Origin: Enterobacter sichuanensis
GTDB lineage: Bacteria; Pseudomonadota; Gammaproteobacteria; Enterobacterales; Enterobacteriaceae
Reading direction: 5' to 3'
Length of the DNA stretch: 64,000 bases
NCBI RefSeq assembly: GCF_002939185.1
Contig: NZ_POVL01000015.1
Coordinates: 22,888 to 86,887 of the forward strand
Shown here: positions 26,863 to 39,324 of the stretch, piece after piece
How positions within the stretch are numbered: position 1 is the stretch's first letter
Layout of the letters: each line of letters opens with the position of its first letter
The notes under the pieces: generated by a model
What the model saw: only the letters and a program-made list of their open reading frames with translations
What the model was told of the DNA's origin: nothing
Databases searched by the model: none
Translations under genes and position numbers: made by a program

Positions 26863-26933
26863 AATTCAGACTCCTCAAACGACCGCTTTTTGACACTGTA
26901 GCACGACATAAAGAGAAAATGTGGCAATAAAAA

Positions 26934-26952
26934 ACCCCGCGCGCGGCGGGGT
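26934..26952 (-). terminator. Rho-independent terminator of fadE
   Basis: Stem ACCCCGC/GCGGGGT with a 5-base loop, followed on the minus strand by a T-run, immediately downstream of the fadE stop. Confidence 0.92.
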
Positions 26953-26970
26953 TTGTGCAGGCGAAACGGG

Positions 26971-29415
26971 TTATGCCGCTTCAGGTTTACGGTGCTTCTC
27001 CGGCAGCTTTACCGGCTGCGTCGCCAGCTCGTCCGGTTCGAAATCATCCACGTTAATGCTGCGCAGACGGCTCTCTTCGGCTTTCACCAGCAGGGCTGCT
27101 TCATCTTTACTGATAATGCCACCGGCCAGCGCCTGTTTCGCCAGTTCGTCCAGACGGGTAAACGGCAGGTTTTTGCTCAGCTGTTTACAGATTTTCTGGT
27201 GAATCGGGTCGGCGGCCATCACGTCCAGCAGCGCCTCTTCCAGCAGACCCACCGGGTTATGCGGCGTTGGGGCCAGATACTGACCACGGCCGATACGGGA
27301 GCGGGTTGCGCTCGGTACCTGCAGGATCTTCGCCACTTTATGGTCCAGCTTGTCCGATGGCGCCAGATGATGACGACCGGTCGGGAAGATCACCACGCGC
27401 AGGGCACCGGCGACAAAGCGGTTCGGGAAGTTTGCCAGCAGATCGTCAATCGCCTGTTCTGCCTGATACATCGCATCCTGAACGCCCCAGTGCACCAGCG
27501 GCAGATCCGCTTCCTGACGGCCTTCATCGTCGTAGCGTTTCAGCACCGCAGAGGCCAGGAAAATCTGGCTCAACACATCCCCCAGACGGGCAGAGATACG
27601 TTCGCGACGCTTCAGGCTGCCGCCAAGTACGGCCATAGAGACGTCGGACAGCAGCGCCAGGTTGGCACTCAGACGGTTAAGATGCTGGTAATAACGTTTT
27701 GTCGCATCGCCGGTTGGCGTCGCGCTGGTAAGACCGCGCGTCAGGCCCAGCCAGAAGCTGCGCACCTTGTTGCTGCCCACGTGACCGATATGTTTGAACA
27801 ACAGTTTATCGAAGGCATCCACGTCGTTATTTTGCGCAGCGGCCATCTCTTCCAGGACATAAGGATGGCAGCGAATCGCCCCCTGACCGAAGATCATCAT
27901 GCTGCGGGTCAGAATGTTTGCCCCTTCGACGGTGATGGCAATCGGTGCGCCCTGATAGCCGCGCGCCAGGAAGTTGCCTTCGCCGAGCATAATGCCTTTA
28001 CCGCCTGCGATATCCATCGCGTCAATGATCGACTGCTGCGCGCGGTGGGTACAGTGGTACTTCACAATGGCGGACAGCACGGCCGGTTTTTCGCCCAGCA
28101 TGATGCCGTAGGTAATCAGCGACGCGGCGGCGTCCATCACGTAAGCGTTGCCCGCGATACGCGCCAGCGGCTCTTCGATACCTTCCATCTTGCCGATGGA
28201 GATTTTGAACTGACGGCGGATATGGGCGTACGCGCCAATTCCCATCGCCACAGACTTCAGACCACCAGTTGAGTTCGACGGCAGGGTAATACCGCGACCC
28301 ACCGACAGACATTCCACCAGCATACGCCAGCCCTGACCGGCCATTTTCGGGCCACCGATGATGTAGTCAATCGGCACAAAGATATCCTGACCGCGGGTTG
28401 GGCCGTTCTGGAACGGCACGTTCAGCGGGAAGTGACGACGACCAATTTCAACGCCTGGCGTCGAGGTAGGGATCAGCGCACAGGTAATGCCCAGATCTTC
28501 TTCGCCGCCCAGCAGTCTTTCCGGGTCAGAGAGCTTAAAGGCCAGACCCAGCACGGTGGCGATAGGCGCCAGCGTGATATAACGCTTGTTCCAGGTCAGG
28601 CGCATACCCAGCACCTGCTCGCCCTGCCATTCGCCCATGCAGACCACGCCGGTATCCGGGATCGCGCCCGCATCGGAGCCTGCTTCCGGGCTGGTCAGCG
28701 CGAAGCAGGGGATTTCCTGACCACGCGCCAGACGCGGCAGGTAGTAATCTTTCTGCTCTTCGGTACCGTAATGCTGCAGCAGTTCGCCCGGGCCTAAGGA
28801 GTTAGGCACGCCCACGGTAATCGCCAGGATCCCGGAAACGCCCGCCAGCTTTTGCAGTACACGCGCCTGAGCGTAGGCGGAGAATTCCAGACCGCCGTAC
28901 TCTTTCTTAATGATCATCGCGAAGAAGCGATGCTCTTTCAGATACGCCCACAGCTCGGGCGGCAGATCGGCCATTTCATGGGTAATGGCAAAGTCGTTCG
29001 CCATACGGCACGCTTCTTCTACCGGGCCATCAATAAAGGCCTGCTCTTCAGCGGTCAGACGCGGCTGCGGGTAGTTATGGAGCTTTTTCCAGTCCGGGTT
29101 GCCCTGGAACAGATCGCCTTCCCACCAGGTCGTACCGGCATCAATCGCCTCTTTTTCCGTACGCGACATCGGCGGCATCACCTTGCGGAAACCTTTGAAC
29201 ACCGGCGCGGAGATCATGGATTTACGCATCGGGGCAAGGTTAAACGGCAGGAGAATGATGGCCAGCGGGACCAAAAGCCAGATAGTCCACAGACCGGCGA
29301 CGCCAAGCGCAGCGGTCCAGGCCAGAAGGATCAGGCTGCTCAGAAATAAACTGACGCGGTGATAGAACAACACACCGAGCAGAACAACAGTTGCGAGAAT
29401 GCTCAAAATCATCAT
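26971..29415 (-). CDS. fadE: Acyl-CoA dehydrogenase FadE
   Basis: 814 residues, the size of E. coli FadE. Hydrophobic N-terminal segments (about 1-60) anchor the enzyme at the membrane. The ACAD catalytic core follows ([20 protein letters not shown] for FAD/substrate binding; [13 protein letters not shown]), then a long C-terminal extension specific to this family. It catalyses the first oxidation step of fatty-acid beta-oxidation. A FadR-type site lies directly upstream. Confidence 0.98.
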   Translation of the reverse strand: MMILSILATVVLLGVLFYHRVSLFLSSLILLAWTAALGVAGLWTIWLLVPLAIILLPFNLAPMRKSMISAPVFKGFRKVMPPMSRTEKEAIDAGTTWWEGDLFQGNPDWKKLHNYPQPRLTAEEQAFIDGPVEEACRMANDFAITHEMADLPPELWAYLKEHRFFAMIIKKEYGGLEFSAYAQARVLQKLAGVSGILAITVGVPNSLGPGELLQHYGTEEQKDYYLPRLARGQEIPCFALTSPEAGSDAGAIPDTGVVCMGEWQGEQVLGMRLTWNKRYITLAPIATVLGLAFKLSDPERLLGGEEDLGITCALIPTSTPGVEIGRRHFPLNVPFQNGPTRGQDIFVPIDYIIGGPKMAGQGWRMLVECLSVGRGITLPSNSTGGLKSVAMGIGAYAHIRRQFKISIGKMEGIEEPLARIAGNAYVMDAAASLITYGIMLGEKPAVLSAIVKYHCTHRAQQSIIDAMDIAGGKGIMLGEGNFLARGYQGAPIAITVEGANILTRSMMIFGQGAIRCHPYVLEEMAAAQNNDVDAFDKLLFKHIGHVGSNKVRSFWLGLTRGLTSATPTGDATKRYYQHLNRLSANLALLSDVSMAVLGGSLKRRERISARLGDVLSQIFLASAVLKRYDDEGRQEADLPLVHWGVQDAMYQAEQAIDDLLANFPNRFVAGALRVVIFPTGRHHLAPSDKLDHKVAKILQVPSATRSRIGRGQYLAPTPHNPVGLLEEALLDVMAADPIHQKICKQLSKNLPFTRLDELAKQALAGGIISKDEAALLVKAEESRLRSINVDDFEPDELATQPVKLPEKHRKPEAA

Positions 29416-29438
29416 AAAGAAAAGCTCCCTTGCTTGTA

Positions 29439-29455
29439 GGAGGTCTGACCACTTG
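29439..29455. promoter_or_regulatory. FadR operator for fadE
   Basis: GGAGGTCTGACCACTTG (reverse complement AGTGGTCAGACCTCC) fits the FadR consensus core GGTCNGACC and lies about 25 bases upstream of the fadE start, consistent with repression in the absence of long-chain acyl-CoA. Confidence 0.8.
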
Positions 29456-29654
29456 TGATGATATGGTTGTAGTTGATGTTATTTCCTTTAGCAATGTGTT
29501 TACAAAATAATTACAACCTGGTTCACATTGTTCGCGTTTTCGCCGGCACGAAAAAGCAAAACGCCAGGGGATTCGTATGGCTTTAGCTTCTCGCTTTTCC
29601 CGCTATCCGGTACACTCCACTGTGTTATTTCATCAATACTGAAGGATTATCCTC

Positions 29655-30233
29655 ATGTACCAGGATCTTATTCGTAACGAACTGAACGAAGCGGCGGAAA
29701 CGCTGGCTAACTTTCTGAAAGATGATGCCAATATTCACGCTATTCAGCGCGCGGCGGTCCTGCTGGCCGACAGTTTCAAAGCCGGTGGCAAAGTGCTTTC
29801 CTGCGGTAACGGCGGTTCCCACTGCGATGCCATGCACTTTGCAGAAGAGCTGACCGGACGCTATCGTGAAAACCGTCCGGGCTACCCGGCGATCGCGATT
29901 TCCGACGTGAGCCATATCTCCTGCGTGAGCAATGACTTTGGTTACGACTACGTCTTCTCCCGCTACGTTGAAGCGGTGGGTCGTGAAGGTGACGTGCTGC
30001 TGGGGATCTCTACCTCGGGCAACTCTGCAAACGTGATCAAAGCGATCGCTGCCGCACGTGAAAAAGGGATGAAAGTCATCACCCTGACCGGTAAAGATGG
30101 CGGTAAGATGGCCGGTACGGCGGATATCGAAATCCGTGTGCCGCACTTCGGTTATGCTGATCGTATTCAGGAAATTCACATCAAAGTGATCCATATCCTG
30201 ATTCAACTGATCGAAAAAGAGATGGTTAAGTAA
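29655..30233 (+). CDS. gmhA: Sedoheptulose 7-phosphate isomerase
   Basis: 192 residues, single SIS domain: [27 protein letters not shown] and [15 protein letters not shown] form the sugar-phosphate site, with conserved His/Glu for zinc. It catalyses the first step of heptose synthesis for the LPS inner core. Size and neighbours (fadE, yafJ) match E. coli gmhA (lpcA). Confidence 0.98.
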   Translation: MYQDLIRNELNEAAETLANFLKDDANIHAIQRAAVLLADSFKAGGKVLSCGNGGSHCDAMHFAEELTGRYRENRPGYPAIAISDVSHISCVSNDFGYDYVFSRYVEAVGREGDVLLGISTSGNSANVIKAIAAAREKGMKVITLTGKDGGKMAGTADIEIRVPHFGYADRIQEIHIKVIHILIQLIEKEMVK

Positions 30234-30279
30234 GACTTCGCTGGGGGCATCCTTGCCCCCGCTGTTGTGGAGGTGACGT

Positions 30280-31047
30280 ATGTGCGAACTGCTCGGGATG
30301 AGCGCCAATGTGCCAACCGATATCTGCTTTAGTTTCACCGGGCTGGTGCAGCGCGGTGGAGGAACCGGGCCGCATAAAGACGGCTGGGGCATTACCTTCT
30401 ACGAAGGCAAAGGGTGTCGCACGTTCAAAGATCCACAGCCCAGCTTTAACTCACCGATTGCCAAACTGGTGCAGGACTATCCCATCAAGTCGCGCTCGGT
30501 GATTGCCCATATTCGCCAGGCAAACCGCGGCGAAGTGGCGCTGGAAAATACGCATCCGTTTACCCGTGAACTGTGGGGCCGTAACTGGACCTACGCGCAC
30601 AATGGGCAACTCACGGGCTATAAGTCGCTGGAGACGGGCAATTTCCGCCCGGTAGGCGAAACCGACAGCGAAAAAGCCTTTTGCTGGCTGCTGCATAAGC
30701 TGACGGAGCGCTATCCGCGAACCCCGGGAAACATGGCGGCGGTATTTAAATACATCGCGACGCTGGCCACTGAGCTGCGCGAAAAAGGCGTGTTTAATAT
30801 GCTGCTCTCTGACGGGCGCTATGTGATGGCGTTCTGCTCGACGAACCTGTTCTGGATCACCCGTCGTGCGCCGTTTGGCGTTGCAACGCTACTCGATCAG
30901 GATGTGGAGATAGACTTTCAGAAAGAGACCACACCGAACGATGTGGTCACTGTCATTGCAACGCAGCCGCTGACGGGCAACGAAACCTGGCAAAAGATTA
31001 TGCCAGGCGAGTGGGTACTATTTTGTCTCGGGGACCGTGTAATTTGA
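30280..31047 (+). CDS. yafJ: Class II glutamine amidotransferase-like protein YafJ
   Basis: 255 residues beginning MCELLGM, so Cys2 is the N-terminal nucleophile of a class II amidotransferase. Further GATase-II features: [10 protein letters not shown] and [20 protein letters not shown]. No synthetase domain is attached; the physiological acceptor is unknown. GGAGGT precedes the ATG. The 3' end overlaps yafK by 30 bases tail to tail. Confidence 0.95.
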   Translation: MCELLGMSANVPTDICFSFTGLVQRGGGTGPHKDGWGITFYEGKGCRTFKDPQPSFNSPIAKLVQDYPIKSRSVIAHIRQANRGEVALENTHPFTRELWGRNWTYAHNGQLTGYKSLETGNFRPVGETDSEKAFCWLLHKLTERYPRTPGNMAAVFKYIATLATELREKGVFNMLLSDGRYVMAFCSTNLFWITRRAPFGVATLLDQDVEIDFQKETTPNDVVTVIATQPLTGNETWQKIMPGEWVLFCLGDRVI

Positions 31048-31758
31048 CGCCAGCTGTGGATGGACAACTTCGTGGCTCAGCGGCTTGCTGACCACGTAAC
31101 GGCCATCCACCACCGAGACAACAGGCGGCTTGTGCGTCTGCTCGAAGTAGTCATAGCCTGGTTTCAGCTGTTTCCAGAAATCCGCGTAGTAAGAGTACTT
31201 GTGACGCGCCATGTTGGCATCGGTCATGCGGAACGGATAGATGCTGACCTGAACGTTAGGCTGACCAAAGACCAGCGCCCCGGTGACAAACTGGAAAATC
31301 TCATCAATGCCGGAATCGGTCATCGCGTAGCAGCCGATAGAGACGCAGGCACCGTGGATCATCAGGTATTTACCTTCATAACCGTGCGCACGGTCAAAGG
31401 CATTCGGGAAACCGATGTTGATGGCTTTATAGAAGCGGCTGTCCGGTTTGAGCTGGCTACGCTGAACGTTGTAAAACCCTTCCGGACTTTTGAAATCGCC
31501 CTGACGCTGTTTTGGCCCTAATCCACCGGAGTAGTTACATATTTTGTAGCTATCAAGCAGCTGATATGTCTCACCCATTTTTACAAACAGATCGAGAGTG
31601 CGTTCTTCCTTGAAGATCTGAATATAAACCGGCGATCCCATTAACTGCTGTTTATATTCTTTGCTGATCGGCGTCGTTGAGCTGTTACTGCTGAGCAGCC
31701 CGGCAAACGACATGCACGGAATCAGAAGCATCGCAATGAACAATGCGATTTTACGCAT
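31018..31758 (-). CDS. yafK: YkuD-type L,D-transpeptidase family protein YafK (DpaA/LdtF)
   Basis: 246 residues with signal peptide ([19 protein letters not shown]) and a YkuD domain with active site [14 protein letters not shown] (His and Cys). E. coli YafK is known as the amidase that detaches Braun lipoprotein from peptidoglycan. It acts in the periplasm. Convergent with yafJ. Confidence 0.95.
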   Translation of the reverse strand: MRKIALFIAMLLIPCMSFAGLLSSNSSTTPISKEYKQQLMGSPVYIQIFKEERTLDLFVKMGETYQLLDSYKICNYSGGLGPKQRQGDFKSPEGFYNVQRSQLKPDSRFYKAINIGFPNAFDRAHGYEGKYLMIHGACVSIGCYAMTDSGIDEIFQFVTGALVFGQPNVQVSIYPFRMTDANMARHKYSYYADFWKQLKPGYDYFEQTHKPPVVSVVDGRYVVSKPLSHEVVHPQLASNYTVPETK

Positions 31759-32056
31759 ACTACTAGTTCCTTGATAAAACCATGACCAACTTGCCAGGAC
31801 GGCAAAAGAGACCCGAAATCAGATTATTCTGTTAGGAGCGCTCACATTAGCACCGCCAGAGATTTTCGCAAGAGCCGGGCGGTGAGTTTACAAATTTGTT
31901 TTACTTTATAAACCATCGAAATCGCGTTGACTCCAGGAACTTTGCGTATTAGCTCGCAATTTGGCGCGCGTAACGGCGGATTACCTGCCCGCGAGAAGGG
32001 GAAAATGTTACACTTCGCGCCCACTGGATTGTTGTTCATGGAAACCTGCTAACCAC

Positions 32057-33400
32057 ATGTTTAAAATCAAAAAAGGACTTGATCTGCCGATTGCAGGCGT
32101 GCCAGAGCAGCACGTTTCGACAGGCGCAAGTGTCCGTCATGTCGCCATTGTGGGCGACGACTACCTGGGAATGCGTCCTTCAATGCGGGTAGAGGAAGGC
32201 GATCGCGTTATCAAAGGCCAGGCACTCTTTGAGGACAAAAAAAATCCCGGCGTGATGTTCACCGCACCCGCGAGCGGTACCGTAGTGGCGATCAACCGTG
32301 GCGAACGGCGCGTTCTGCAGTCGGTGGTTATCCGCATTGAAGGCGATGAGCAGTGTGAATTCGCCCATTACGACACCGCAGATCTCGCCTCGCTAAGCCG
32401 CGACGTTGTTCAGGCTCAGCTTCTGGCGTCCGGTTTATGGACCGCGCTTCGTACGCGTCCTTTCAGCAAATCCCCTGTTCCGGGTACGGAGCCGGCCGCG
32501 ATTTTCGTGACGGCAATGGACACCAACCCGCTCAGCGTGGATCCACAACCGGTTATTCTGGCGCAGCGTACAGCCTTTGATGCCGGACTGACCCTTTTAA
32601 CCCGCCTGACGTCGGGGAAAGTCCACGTTTGCCAGGCCGGCGGCGGTAAGCTCGGCGGCCATCCGCAGGGGCAGGTTACGTTTAATACGTTTGCGGGTCC
32701 GCATCCGGCGGGGCTGGTCGGGACGCACATCCACTTCCTTGAGCCGGTAAGCCTGACAAAACAGGTCTGGCATCTTAACTATCAGGATGTTATTGCCATC
32801 GGTAAGCTCTTCACCACCGGTGAACTGAGTGCGGAACGCGTCATTGCGATTGGCGGGCCGCAGGCTAAGCATCCTCGTCTGGTGAAAACCCTGCTGGGCG
32901 CAGACATCAATGAACTGCTGGTGGGTGAAATCAAAGAGGGCGAAAACCGCCTGATTTCCGGTTCGGTGCTCAGCGGCCGCCATGCTGTTGATGCGCACGC
33001 GTATCTGGGACGTTTCCATTTGCAGGTGAGCATTGTGCAGGAAGGTCGAGACAAAGAGCTGTTCGGCTGGGTACTGCCCGGTGCGGAAAAATATTCCGTT
33101 ACCCGTACCACGTTAGGTCACTTCCTGCGTAACAGGCTGTTTAACTTCTCGACCACTACGCACGGTGGCGAGCGCGCCATGGTCCCGATTGGCAACTACG
33201 AGCGCGTCATGCCGCTGGATATTCTGCCAACCATGCTGCTGCGCGATCTGCTCGCTGGCGATACCGACAGCGCGCAGGCGCTGGGCTGTCTTGAGCTTGA
33301 CGAAGAAGATCTGGCGCTCTGTACCTATGTCTGTCCGGGAAAATACGAATATGGACCCGTATTGCGCGAGGTGTTAACCCGCATTGAGCAGGAAGGATAA
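32057..33400 (+). CDS. nqrA: Na+-translocating NADH:quinone reductase subunit A
   Basis: 447 residues from ATG 32057; the frame is open further upstream but NqrA proteins start [12 protein letters not shown]. Contains [16 protein letters not shown] and [15 protein letters not shown]. Peripheral subunit of the sodium pump that oxidises NADH, reduces quinone and exports Na+. First gene of nqrABCDEF-nqrM. Confidence 0.97.
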   Translation: MFKIKKGLDLPIAGVPEQHVSTGASVRHVAIVGDDYLGMRPSMRVEEGDRVIKGQALFEDKKNPGVMFTAPASGTVVAINRGERRVLQSVVIRIEGDEQCEFAHYDTADLASLSRDVVQAQLLASGLWTALRTRPFSKSPVPGTEPAAIFVTAMDTNPLSVDPQPVILAQRTAFDAGLTLLTRLTSGKVHVCQAGGGKLGGHPQGQVTFNTFAGPHPAGLVGTHIHFLEPVSLTKQVWHLNYQDVIAIGKLFTTGELSAERVIAIGGPQAKHPRLVKTLLGADINELLVGEIKEGENRLISGSVLSGRHAVDAHAYLGRFHLQVSIVQEGRDKELFGWVLPGAEKYSVTRTTLGHFLRNRLFNFSTTTHGGERAMVPIGNYERVMPLDILPTMLLRDLLAGDTDSAQALGCLELDEEDLALCTYVCPGKYEYGPVLREVLTRIEQEG

Positions 33401-33403
33401 CCG

Positions 33404-34639
33404 ATGGGCTTAAAACACCTCTTTGAAAAAATTGAGCCGCACTTTACCGAAGGGAAGCTCAAAAAGTACTACCCGCTGTATGAAGCAACGGCGACCATTT
33501 TCTATACGCCGGGGCTGGTGACGAAAGGGGCGGCGCACGTTCGTGACGCCATCGACCTTAAGCGGATGATGATCCTGGTCTGGTTTGCGGTTTTCCCGGC
33601 GATGTTCTGGGGGATGTACAACGTCGGTCTGCAGACCATTCCGGCGCTGCACCATATGTATGATGCACAGCAGCTGGCGCAGGTGCTCCAGTCAGACTGG
33701 CACTACCGTCTGGCCCAGTCGTTGGGTGTGAGCTTTGCGCCAGACGCAGGCTGGGTGAGCATGATGACGCTGGGGGCGGTGTTCTTCCTGCCGATTTACC
33801 TCACGGTCTTTATCGTGGGCGGCTTCTGGGAAGTGCTGTTCGCCATTATTCGTAAACATGAGATCAACGAAGGCTTCTTCGTGACCTCCATTCTGTTTGC
33901 CCTGATTGTCCCACCCACCTTACCACTCTGGCAGGCGGCGCTGGGCATCAGTTTCGGCGTGGTGATTGCCAAAGAGATCTTCGGCGGCACCGGGCGTAAC
34001 TTCCTCAACCCGGCACTGGCGGGGCGAGCGTTTCTGTTCTTTGCGTATCCGGCCCAAATTTCGGGTGACCTGGTATGGACAGCGGCCGACGGTTTTTCCG
34101 GCGCGACGCCGCTTTCACAGTGGGCGGCACACGGCGGCGAAACGCTGGTCAACAACGCCACAGGCCAGCCTGTCACCTGGTTTGACGCCTTTATTGGCAA
34201 CATACCGGGCTCCATCGGGGAAGTCTCCACGCTGATGATTTTGATTGGCGGGGCGATCATCCTGTTTGGACGCGTGGCCTCCTGGCGAATTGTGGCTGGC
34301 GTGATGATCGGCATGGCGCTGACCGCCACGATGTTCAATGTTATCGGTTCGACCACCAACCCGATGTTCTCCATGCCCTGGTACTGGCATCTGGTACTGG
34401 GTGGCTTCGCGTTCGGCATGATGTTTATGGCAACCGATCCTGTCTCTGCCTCGTTTACGGACAAAGGTAAATGGAGCTATGGCGTACTCATTGGCGCGAT
34501 GTGTGTCTTGATCCGCGTGGTTAACCCGGCGTACCCGGAAGGGATGATGCTGGCCATTCTGTTTGCCAATCTGTTTGCGCCACTCTTCGATTACCTGGTG
34601 GTGCGGGCCAACATTAAGCGGAGGAAAGCGCGTGGCTGA
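33404..34639 (+). CDS. nqrB: Na+-NQR subunit B
   Basis: 411 residues, polytopic membrane subunit. The covalent FMN motif DGFSGATPL is present, with predicted flavinylated Thr235. It overlaps nqrC by 8 bases. Carries FMN and riboflavin and forms part of the Na+ path in characterised enzymes. Confidence 0.97.
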   Translation: MGLKHLFEKIEPHFTEGKLKKYYPLYEATATIFYTPGLVTKGAAHVRDAIDLKRMMILVWFAVFPAMFWGMYNVGLQTIPALHHMYDAQQLAQVLQSDWHYRLAQSLGVSFAPDAGWVSMMTLGAVFFLPIYLTVFIVGGFWEVLFAIIRKHEINEGFFVTSILFALIVPPTLPLWQAALGISFGVVIAKEIFGGTGRNFLNPALAGRAFLFFAYPAQISGDLVWTAADGFSGATPLSQWAAHGGETLVNNATGQPVTWFDAFIGNIPGSIGEVSTLMILIGGAIILFGRVASWRIVAGVMIGMALTATMFNVIGSTTNPMFSMPWYWHLVLGGFAFGMMFMATDPVSASFTDKGKWSYGVLIGAMCVLIRVVNPAYPEGMMLAILFANLFAPLFDYLVVRANIKRRKARG

Positions 34640-35426
34640 GGTTAAAAATAACGACAGCATCAGCAAAACGCTGCTGGTGGTGCTGGTGCTCTGTCTGGTC
34701 TGTTCGATTGTCGTGGCCGGCTCTGCCGTGGGGTTAAAATCCCTGCAGCAGGCGCAACGTGCGCTGGATAAACAGCGCAATATCCTGGCCGTTGCCGGGC
34801 TGATGCAGGAAGGGATGAGTGCAGACGACGTCTCGGCGGTCTTTGCGGAGCGTATCTCGCCGCGTCTGGTGGATTTAAAAACCGGACAACTGCTGGATAA
34901 AGACCCGGCGAAGTATAACCAGGCGCTGGCGCTGAAAGATCCGCAGATGAGCCTGACGCTGGACGCGTCACAGGATCCGGCTGGCATTAAGCGTCGCAGC
35001 AATCTTGCTGAAATTTATCTCGTTCGTGATGCCCAAAAACGCGTTCAGGAAGTGGTGCTTCCTGTCTACGGTAACGGCCTGTGGTCAATGATGTATGCCT
35101 TTGTGGCCCTGGATACGGATGGTCGCACCGTAAAAGGCATCACGTACTACGACCAGGGGGAAACGCCGGGTCTGGGTGGCGAAGTGGAAAACCCGAACTG
35201 GCGGGCACAGTTTATCGGCAAGAAAGTGCTTGATGACAACGGGCTGCCCGCGCTGAAAGTGATGAAAGGGGCGGCACGTCCCGGTGACGACTACGCGGTA
35301 GACGGGCTGTCCGGCGCCACGCTCACCTCAAAAGGCGTGCAGCACAGTTTTGATTTCTGGATGGGCGAGTTGGGCTTTGGGCCTTTCCTGAAAAACGTAC
35401 GTGAAGGAGCGCTGAACAATGGCTGA
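34632..35426 (+). CDS. nqrC: Na+-NQR subunit C
   Basis: 264 residues from GTG 34632 (the frame extends upstream inside nqrB). One N-terminal transmembrane helix and an FMN-binding domain with [10 protein letters not shown], predicted flavinylated Thr230. It overlaps nqrD by 8 bases. Confidence 0.97.
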   Translation: MAEVKNNDSISKTLLVVLVLCLVCSIVVAGSAVGLKSLQQAQRALDKQRNILAVAGLMQEGMSADDVSAVFAERISPRLVDLKTGQLLDKDPAKYNQALALKDPQMSLTLDASQDPAGIKRRSNLAEIYLVRDAQKRVQEVVLPVYGNGLWSMMYAFVALDTDGRTVKGITYYDQGETPGLGGEVENPNWRAQFIGKKVLDDNGLPALKVMKGAARPGDDYAVDGLSGATLTSKGVQHSFDFWMGELGFGPFLKNVREGALNNG

Positions 35427-36057
35427 TACCGGTGAACTGAAAGAAGTCAAAAAGGTTCTCATTGGCCCACTGCTCGCCAATAACCCGATAACGCTGCAGG
35501 TGCTGGGCGTCTGTTCAGCCCTGGCAGTAACGACCAAGCTGGAAACGGCGGTGGTGATGACGCTGGCGGTAACGCTGGTAACCGCGTTTTCCAGCATGTT
35601 TATCTCCATGATCCGCCACCACATTCCCAACAGCGTGAGGATCATCGTGCAGATGGCAATCATCGCCTCGCTGGTGATCGTGGTCGATCAGCTGCTGCGC
35701 GCCTTCGCCTATGAAACCTCGAAACAGCTCTCGGTGTTTGTCGGGCTTATCATCACCAACTGTATCGTGATGGGGCGTGCGGAAGCCTACGCCATGAAAA
35801 TGCCGCCGCTGGCGAGCTTTATGGACGGTATCGGCAACGGCCTCGGCTATGGTGTGATCCTGCTGACCGTGGGGTTCCTGCGTGAGCTTATTGGCAGCGG
35901 TAAATTATTTGGCATCACGGTGCTGGAGACGGTGCAAAACGGCGGCTGGTATCTGCCAAACGGCCTGTTCCTGCTGGCCCCTAGCGCATTTTTCATTATC
36001 GGTTTGTTGATCTGGCTGATTCGTACGTTGAGACCAGAACAGCAGGAAAAGGAGTAA
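35419..36057 (+). CDS. nqrD: Na+-NQR subunit D
   Basis: 212 residues, six transmembrane helices of the RnfE/NqrD family, with a Cys ([13 protein letters not shown]) that in known structures helps hold an intramembrane iron centre with NqrE. Confidence 0.97.
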   Translation: MADTGELKEVKKVLIGPLLANNPITLQVLGVCSALAVTTKLETAVVMTLAVTLVTAFSSMFISMIRHHIPNSVRIIVQMAIIASLVIVVDQLLRAFAYETSKQLSVFVGLIITNCIVMGRAEAYAMKMPPLASFMDGIGNGLGYGVILLTVGFLRELIGSGKLFGITVLETVQNGGWYLPNGLFLLAPSAFFIIGLLIWLIRTLRPEQQEKE

Positions 36058-36063
36058 CCGACG

Positions 36064-36660
36064 ATGGCTCATTACCTGAGTTTGTTTGTGCGGGCGGTGT
36101 TTGTTGAAAACATGGCGCTCGCGTTTTTCCTCGGCATGTGTACGTTCCTTGCGGTGTCCAAAAAAGTGTCGACGGCATTTGGGCTGGGCGTGGCGGTCAC
36201 CGTGGTGCTCGGCTTATCGGTGCCGATCAACAACCTGGTGTATAACTTCGTGCTGCGGGACGGCGCGCTGGTAGAGGGCGTTGATCTCAGCTTCCTGAAC
36301 TTCATCACCTTTATTGGTGTGATTGCCGCGCTGGTGCAAATCCTGGAGATGATCCTCGATAAGTACTTCCCGTCACTCTACAACGCGCTGGGGATCTTCC
36401 TGCCGCTGATCGCGGTGAACTGCGCCATCTTCGGCGGCGTTTCGTTTATGGTTCAGCGTGATTACAACTTCAGTGAGTCCGTGGTGTACGGCTTCGGTTC
36501 CGGCATCGGCTGGATGCTGGCGATTGTCACCATGGCGGGGATCCGCGAAAAAATGAAATATGCCAACGTGCCTGCAGGGCTGCGTGGCTTAGGGATCACC
36601 TTTATCACCACCGGGCTGATGGCGCTGGGCTTTATGTCCTTCTCCGGTGTGCAGCTATAA
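36064..36660 (+). CDS. nqrE: Na+-NQR subunit E
   Basis: 198 residues, six transmembrane helices, RnfA/NqrE family. The conserved NCAIFGG and [10 protein letters not shown] segments are present; their Cys residues pair with those of NqrD. Confidence 0.97.
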   Translation: MAHYLSLFVRAVFVENMALAFFLGMCTFLAVSKKVSTAFGLGVAVTVVLGLSVPINNLVYNFVLRDGALVEGVDLSFLNFITFIGVIAALVQILEMILDKYFPSLYNALGIFLPLIAVNCAIFGGVSFMVQRDYNFSESVVYGFGSGIGWMLAIVTMAGIREKMKYANVPAGLRGLGITFITTGLMALGFMSFSGVQL

Positions 36661-36670
36661 GGGCTAACAG

Positions 36671-37894
36671 ATGGAAATAATACTTGGCGTGGTGATGTTC
36701 ACGCTGATTGTACTGGTGCTGTCAGGGCTTATTCTGGCGGCGCGTGCGAAGCTGGTGAATTCCGGCGACGTAGTGATTGATATTAACGACGAGCCGCAGA
36801 ATCAGATCCGCACCCCGGCGGGGGATAAGCTGCTCAATACGCTCTCGGGTAACGGCATTTTTGTCTCCTCAGCGTGCGGCGGCGGCGGCTCCTGCGGGCA
36901 GTGCCGCGTGACGGTAAAAGAGGGCGGCGGCGATATCCTGCCAACCGAGCTGGCGCATATCACCAAACGTGAGGCAAAAGAGGGCTGCCGTCTGGCCTGC
37001 CAGGTCGCGGTGCGTCAGAACATGAAGATTGAGCTGCCGGAGGAAATTTTCGGCGTCAAAAAATGGGAGTGCGAGGTTATCTCTAATGATAACAAAGCCA
37101 CCTTTATTAAAGAGCTGAAGCTGCGGGTGCCGGAAGGGGAAGATGTCCCGTTCCGCGCCGGGGGATACATTCAGATTGAATGTCCGGCGCACACCGTGGC
37201 GTATGCGGACTTTGACGTTCCGCAGGCGTATCGCGCCGACTGGGACAAATTTAATCTTTTCCGCTTTGTGTCGGAGGTGAAAGAGCCGACGCTGCGTGCC
37301 TACTCAATGGCCAACTACCCGGAAGAGAAGGGCATTATCATGCTCAACGTGCGTATTGCCACGCCACCGCCGAACGTGCCGGATGCCCCGCCGGGCGTCA
37401 TGTCGTCGTACATCTGGTCCCTGAAGCCGGGCGATAAGGTAACGATCTCCGGCCCGTTCGGAGAGTTTTTTGCCAAAGATACCGACGCGGAAATGGTGTT
37501 TATCGGCGGCGGTGCCGGTATGGCCCCGATGCGCTCGCACATCTTTGACCAGCTCAAACGACTGGGCAGCCAGCGTAAGATCAGCTTCTGGTACGGTGCG
37601 CGCTCCCTGCGCGAAATGTTCTATGACGATGAGTTTGAACAGCTGGCGCGTGAAAATCCGAACTTTACCTTCCATGTGGCGCTCTCCGATCCACAGCCGG
37701 AAGATAACTGGACGGGCTATACCGGGTTCATCCATAACGTGCTGTATGAAAACTACCTTAAACAGCATCCGGCACCGGAAGACTGCGAGTTCTATATGTG
37801 TGGGCCGCCGATGATGAATGCTGCCGTGATTAAGATGCTGAAAGATCTCGGTGTGGAAGATGAGAACATCCTGCTCGATGACTTTGGAGGCTGA
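36671..37894 (+). CDS. nqrF: Na+-NQR subunit F (NADH-oxidising flavoprotein)
   Basis: 407 residues: N-terminal transmembrane helix, 2Fe-2S ferredoxin domain ([14 protein letters not shown]... GCRLACQ), then FAD domain ([11 protein letters not shown]) and NADH domain ([18 protein letters not shown]). Entry point for electrons into the pump. Confidence 0.98.
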   Translation: MEIILGVVMFTLIVLVLSGLILAARAKLVNSGDVVIDINDEPQNQIRTPAGDKLLNTLSGNGIFVSSACGGGGSCGQCRVTVKEGGGDILPTELAHITKREAKEGCRLACQVAVRQNMKIELPEEIFGVKKWECEVISNDNKATFIKELKLRVPEGEDVPFRAGGYIQIECPAHTVAYADFDVPQAYRADWDKFNLFRFVSEVKEPTLRAYSMANYPEEKGIIMLNVRIATPPPNVPDAPPGVMSSYIWSLKPGDKVTISGPFGEFFAKDTDAEMVFIGGGAGMAPMRSHIFDQLKRLGSQRKISFWYGARSLREMFYDDEFEQLARENPNFTFHVALSDPQPEDNWTGYTGFIHNVLYENYLKQHPAPEDCEFYMCGPPMMNAAVIKMLKDLGVEDENILLDDFGG

Positions 37895-38097
37895 TGATGC
37901 TGACCTTTCTGGCTACCTTCGTGGTTTTCGTGCTAGTCATTTTCGGCATGGCGTTAGGCTGGATCGTTAAGCGGAAAAGCCTTCAGGGCAGCTGCGGCGG
38001 CATTACTTCCATTGGGATGGAAAAGGTGTGCGACTGCCCGGAACCGTGCGATGCGCGTAAAAAACGGATGGCCCGCGAACAGCAGCGCATTATTTAG
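37894..38097 (+). CDS. nqrM: Na+-NQR maturation protein NqrM
   Basis: 67 residues (DUF539): one transmembrane helix, then the Cys pattern GSCGGI... CDCPEPC. NqrM is needed to assemble the iron centre between NqrD and NqrE. It begins ATGATG overlapping the nqrF stop. No apbE gene accompanies the operon here. Confidence 0.95.
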   Translation: MMLTFLATFVVFVLVIFGMALGWIVKRKSLQGSCGGITSIGMEKVCDCPEPCDARKKRMAREQQRII

Positions 38098-38100
38098 TCT

Positions 38101-38134
38101 GGTAGGTCGGGTAAGGCGAAGCCGCCACCCGGCG
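38101..38134. repeat. REP element
   Basis: GGTAGGTCGGGTAAGGCG followed by its imperfect complement GCCGCCACCCGGC forms the typical enterobacterial REP hairpin, just downstream of nqrM. Confidence 0.85.
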
Positions 38135-38168
38135 TTCTTATATCCACTTCTCAACCCTCATTTATTTA

Positions 38169-38184
38169 CTGTATACTTATCCAG
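38169..38184. promoter_or_regulatory. LexA box upstream of dinB
   Basis: CTGTATACTTATCCAG fits CTG-N10-CAG with an AT-rich core, 20 bases upstream of the dinB start; it should place dinB under SOS control. Confidence 0.92.
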
Positions 38185-38203
38185 TGATGAGTGAGGGCTT
38201 ACT

Positions 38204-39262
38204 ATGCGCAAAATAATCCATGTTGATATGGACTGCTTTTTTGCCGCAGTGGAGATGCGTGACAACCCGGCGCTGCGGGATATCCCCATTGCGATAGGCG
38301 GCAGCCGCGTTCAGCGGGGGGTCATCAGCACCGCTAACTATCCTGCGCGCAAATATGGCGTGCGCAGCGCCATGCCGACGGCGATGGCGCTGAAGCTCTG
38401 CCCTCATCTCACGCTTTTACCCGGTCGGTTTGAGGCATACAAAGAAGCCTCAAACCATATCCGTGAAATCTTCTCCCGTTATACCTCCCTGATAGAGCCG
38501 CTGTCGCTGGACGAGGCCTATCTGGATGTTACCGACAGCGTGCACTGTCACGGCTCCGCCACGCTGATGGCGCAGGAGATCCGTCAGACAATTTTCAACG
38601 AGCTCAATCTGACAGCATCGGCGGGCGTGGCCCCCGTAAAATTCCTCGCCAAAATTGCCTCCGATTTAAATAAGCCCAACGGCCAGTACGTTATTACCCC
38701 GGAAGAGGTGCCTGCGTTTTTAAAAACGCTGCCGCTTGGCAAAATTCCCGGGGTGGGAAAAGTCTCTGCCGCAAAGCTGGAAAGTATGGGATTACGCACC
38801 TGCGAAGATGTGCAGCGCAGCGACCTGGCCATGCTGCTCAAACGCTTTGGGAAGTTTGGCCGCGTGCTGTGGGAGCGCAGCCAGGGGATTGACGATCGCG
38901 ATGTGAACAGCGAACGGTTACGGAAATCCGTCGGCGTTGAGCGAACCCTCAGTGAAGATATTCATGACTGGTCCGAATGCGAGTTTATTATCACAGAACA
39001 GCTCTACCCGGAGCTGGAACGTCGCTTAATCAAGGTGAAGCCGGACCTGCTTATTGCACGACAGGGCATCAAGCTGAAATTCAATGACTTTCAGCAGACT
39101 ACGCAGGAACACGTCTGGCCGCGTCTGAATAAAGACGATCTCATTGCGACGGCGAAAAAGGCCTGGGATGAGCGGCGGGCAGGGCGCGGTGTCAGGCTGG
39201 TGGGGTTGCACGTCACGTTGCTGGATCCGCAGTTAGAGCGACAGCTGGTATTGGGCCTGTAA
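38204..39262 (+). CDS. dinB: DNA polymerase IV
   Basis: 352 residues, Y-family polymerase: catalytic acidic residues in [10 protein letters not shown] and [10 protein letters not shown], HhH motif in [12 protein letters not shown], and C-terminal end [14 protein letters not shown] carrying a clamp-binding QL-x-LGL motif. Translesion and mutagenic synthesis during the SOS response. Confidence 0.98.
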   Translation: MRKIIHVDMDCFFAAVEMRDNPALRDIPIAIGGSRVQRGVISTANYPARKYGVRSAMPTAMALKLCPHLTLLPGRFEAYKEASNHIREIFSRYTSLIEPLSLDEAYLDVTDSVHCHGSATLMAQEIRQTIFNELNLTASAGVAPVKFLAKIASDLNKPNGQYVITPEEVPAFLKTLPLGKIPGVGKVSAAKLESMGLRTCEDVQRSDLAMLLKRFGKFGRVLWERSQGIDDRDVNSERLRKSVGVERTLSEDIHDWSECEFIITEQLYPELERRLIKVKPDLLIARQGIKLKFNDFQQTTQEHVWPRLNKDDLIATAKKAWDERRAGRGVRLVGLHVTLLDPQLERQLVLGL

Positions 39263-39289
39263 AAAAAACCGGTGGTGCGACGTTGTTCA

Positions 39290-39310
39290 CCCTCTCCCTT
39301 TGGGAGAGGG
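39290..39310. repeat. Dispersed palindromic repeat, copy 2
   Basis: CCCTCTCCC-TTT-GGGAGAGGG then CTGGGATGA; same family as the unit at 26052. Lies between the convergent dinB and pepD genes. Confidence 0.85.
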
Positions 39311-39324
39311 CTGGGATGAAGGTA

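Noticed and set aside
26953..28272. 439-codon + strand open frame opposite fadE
   Set aside because: It lies antisense to a strongly supported fadE gene; His/Arg/Gln-rich composition is typical of a shadow frame in GC-rich DNA.
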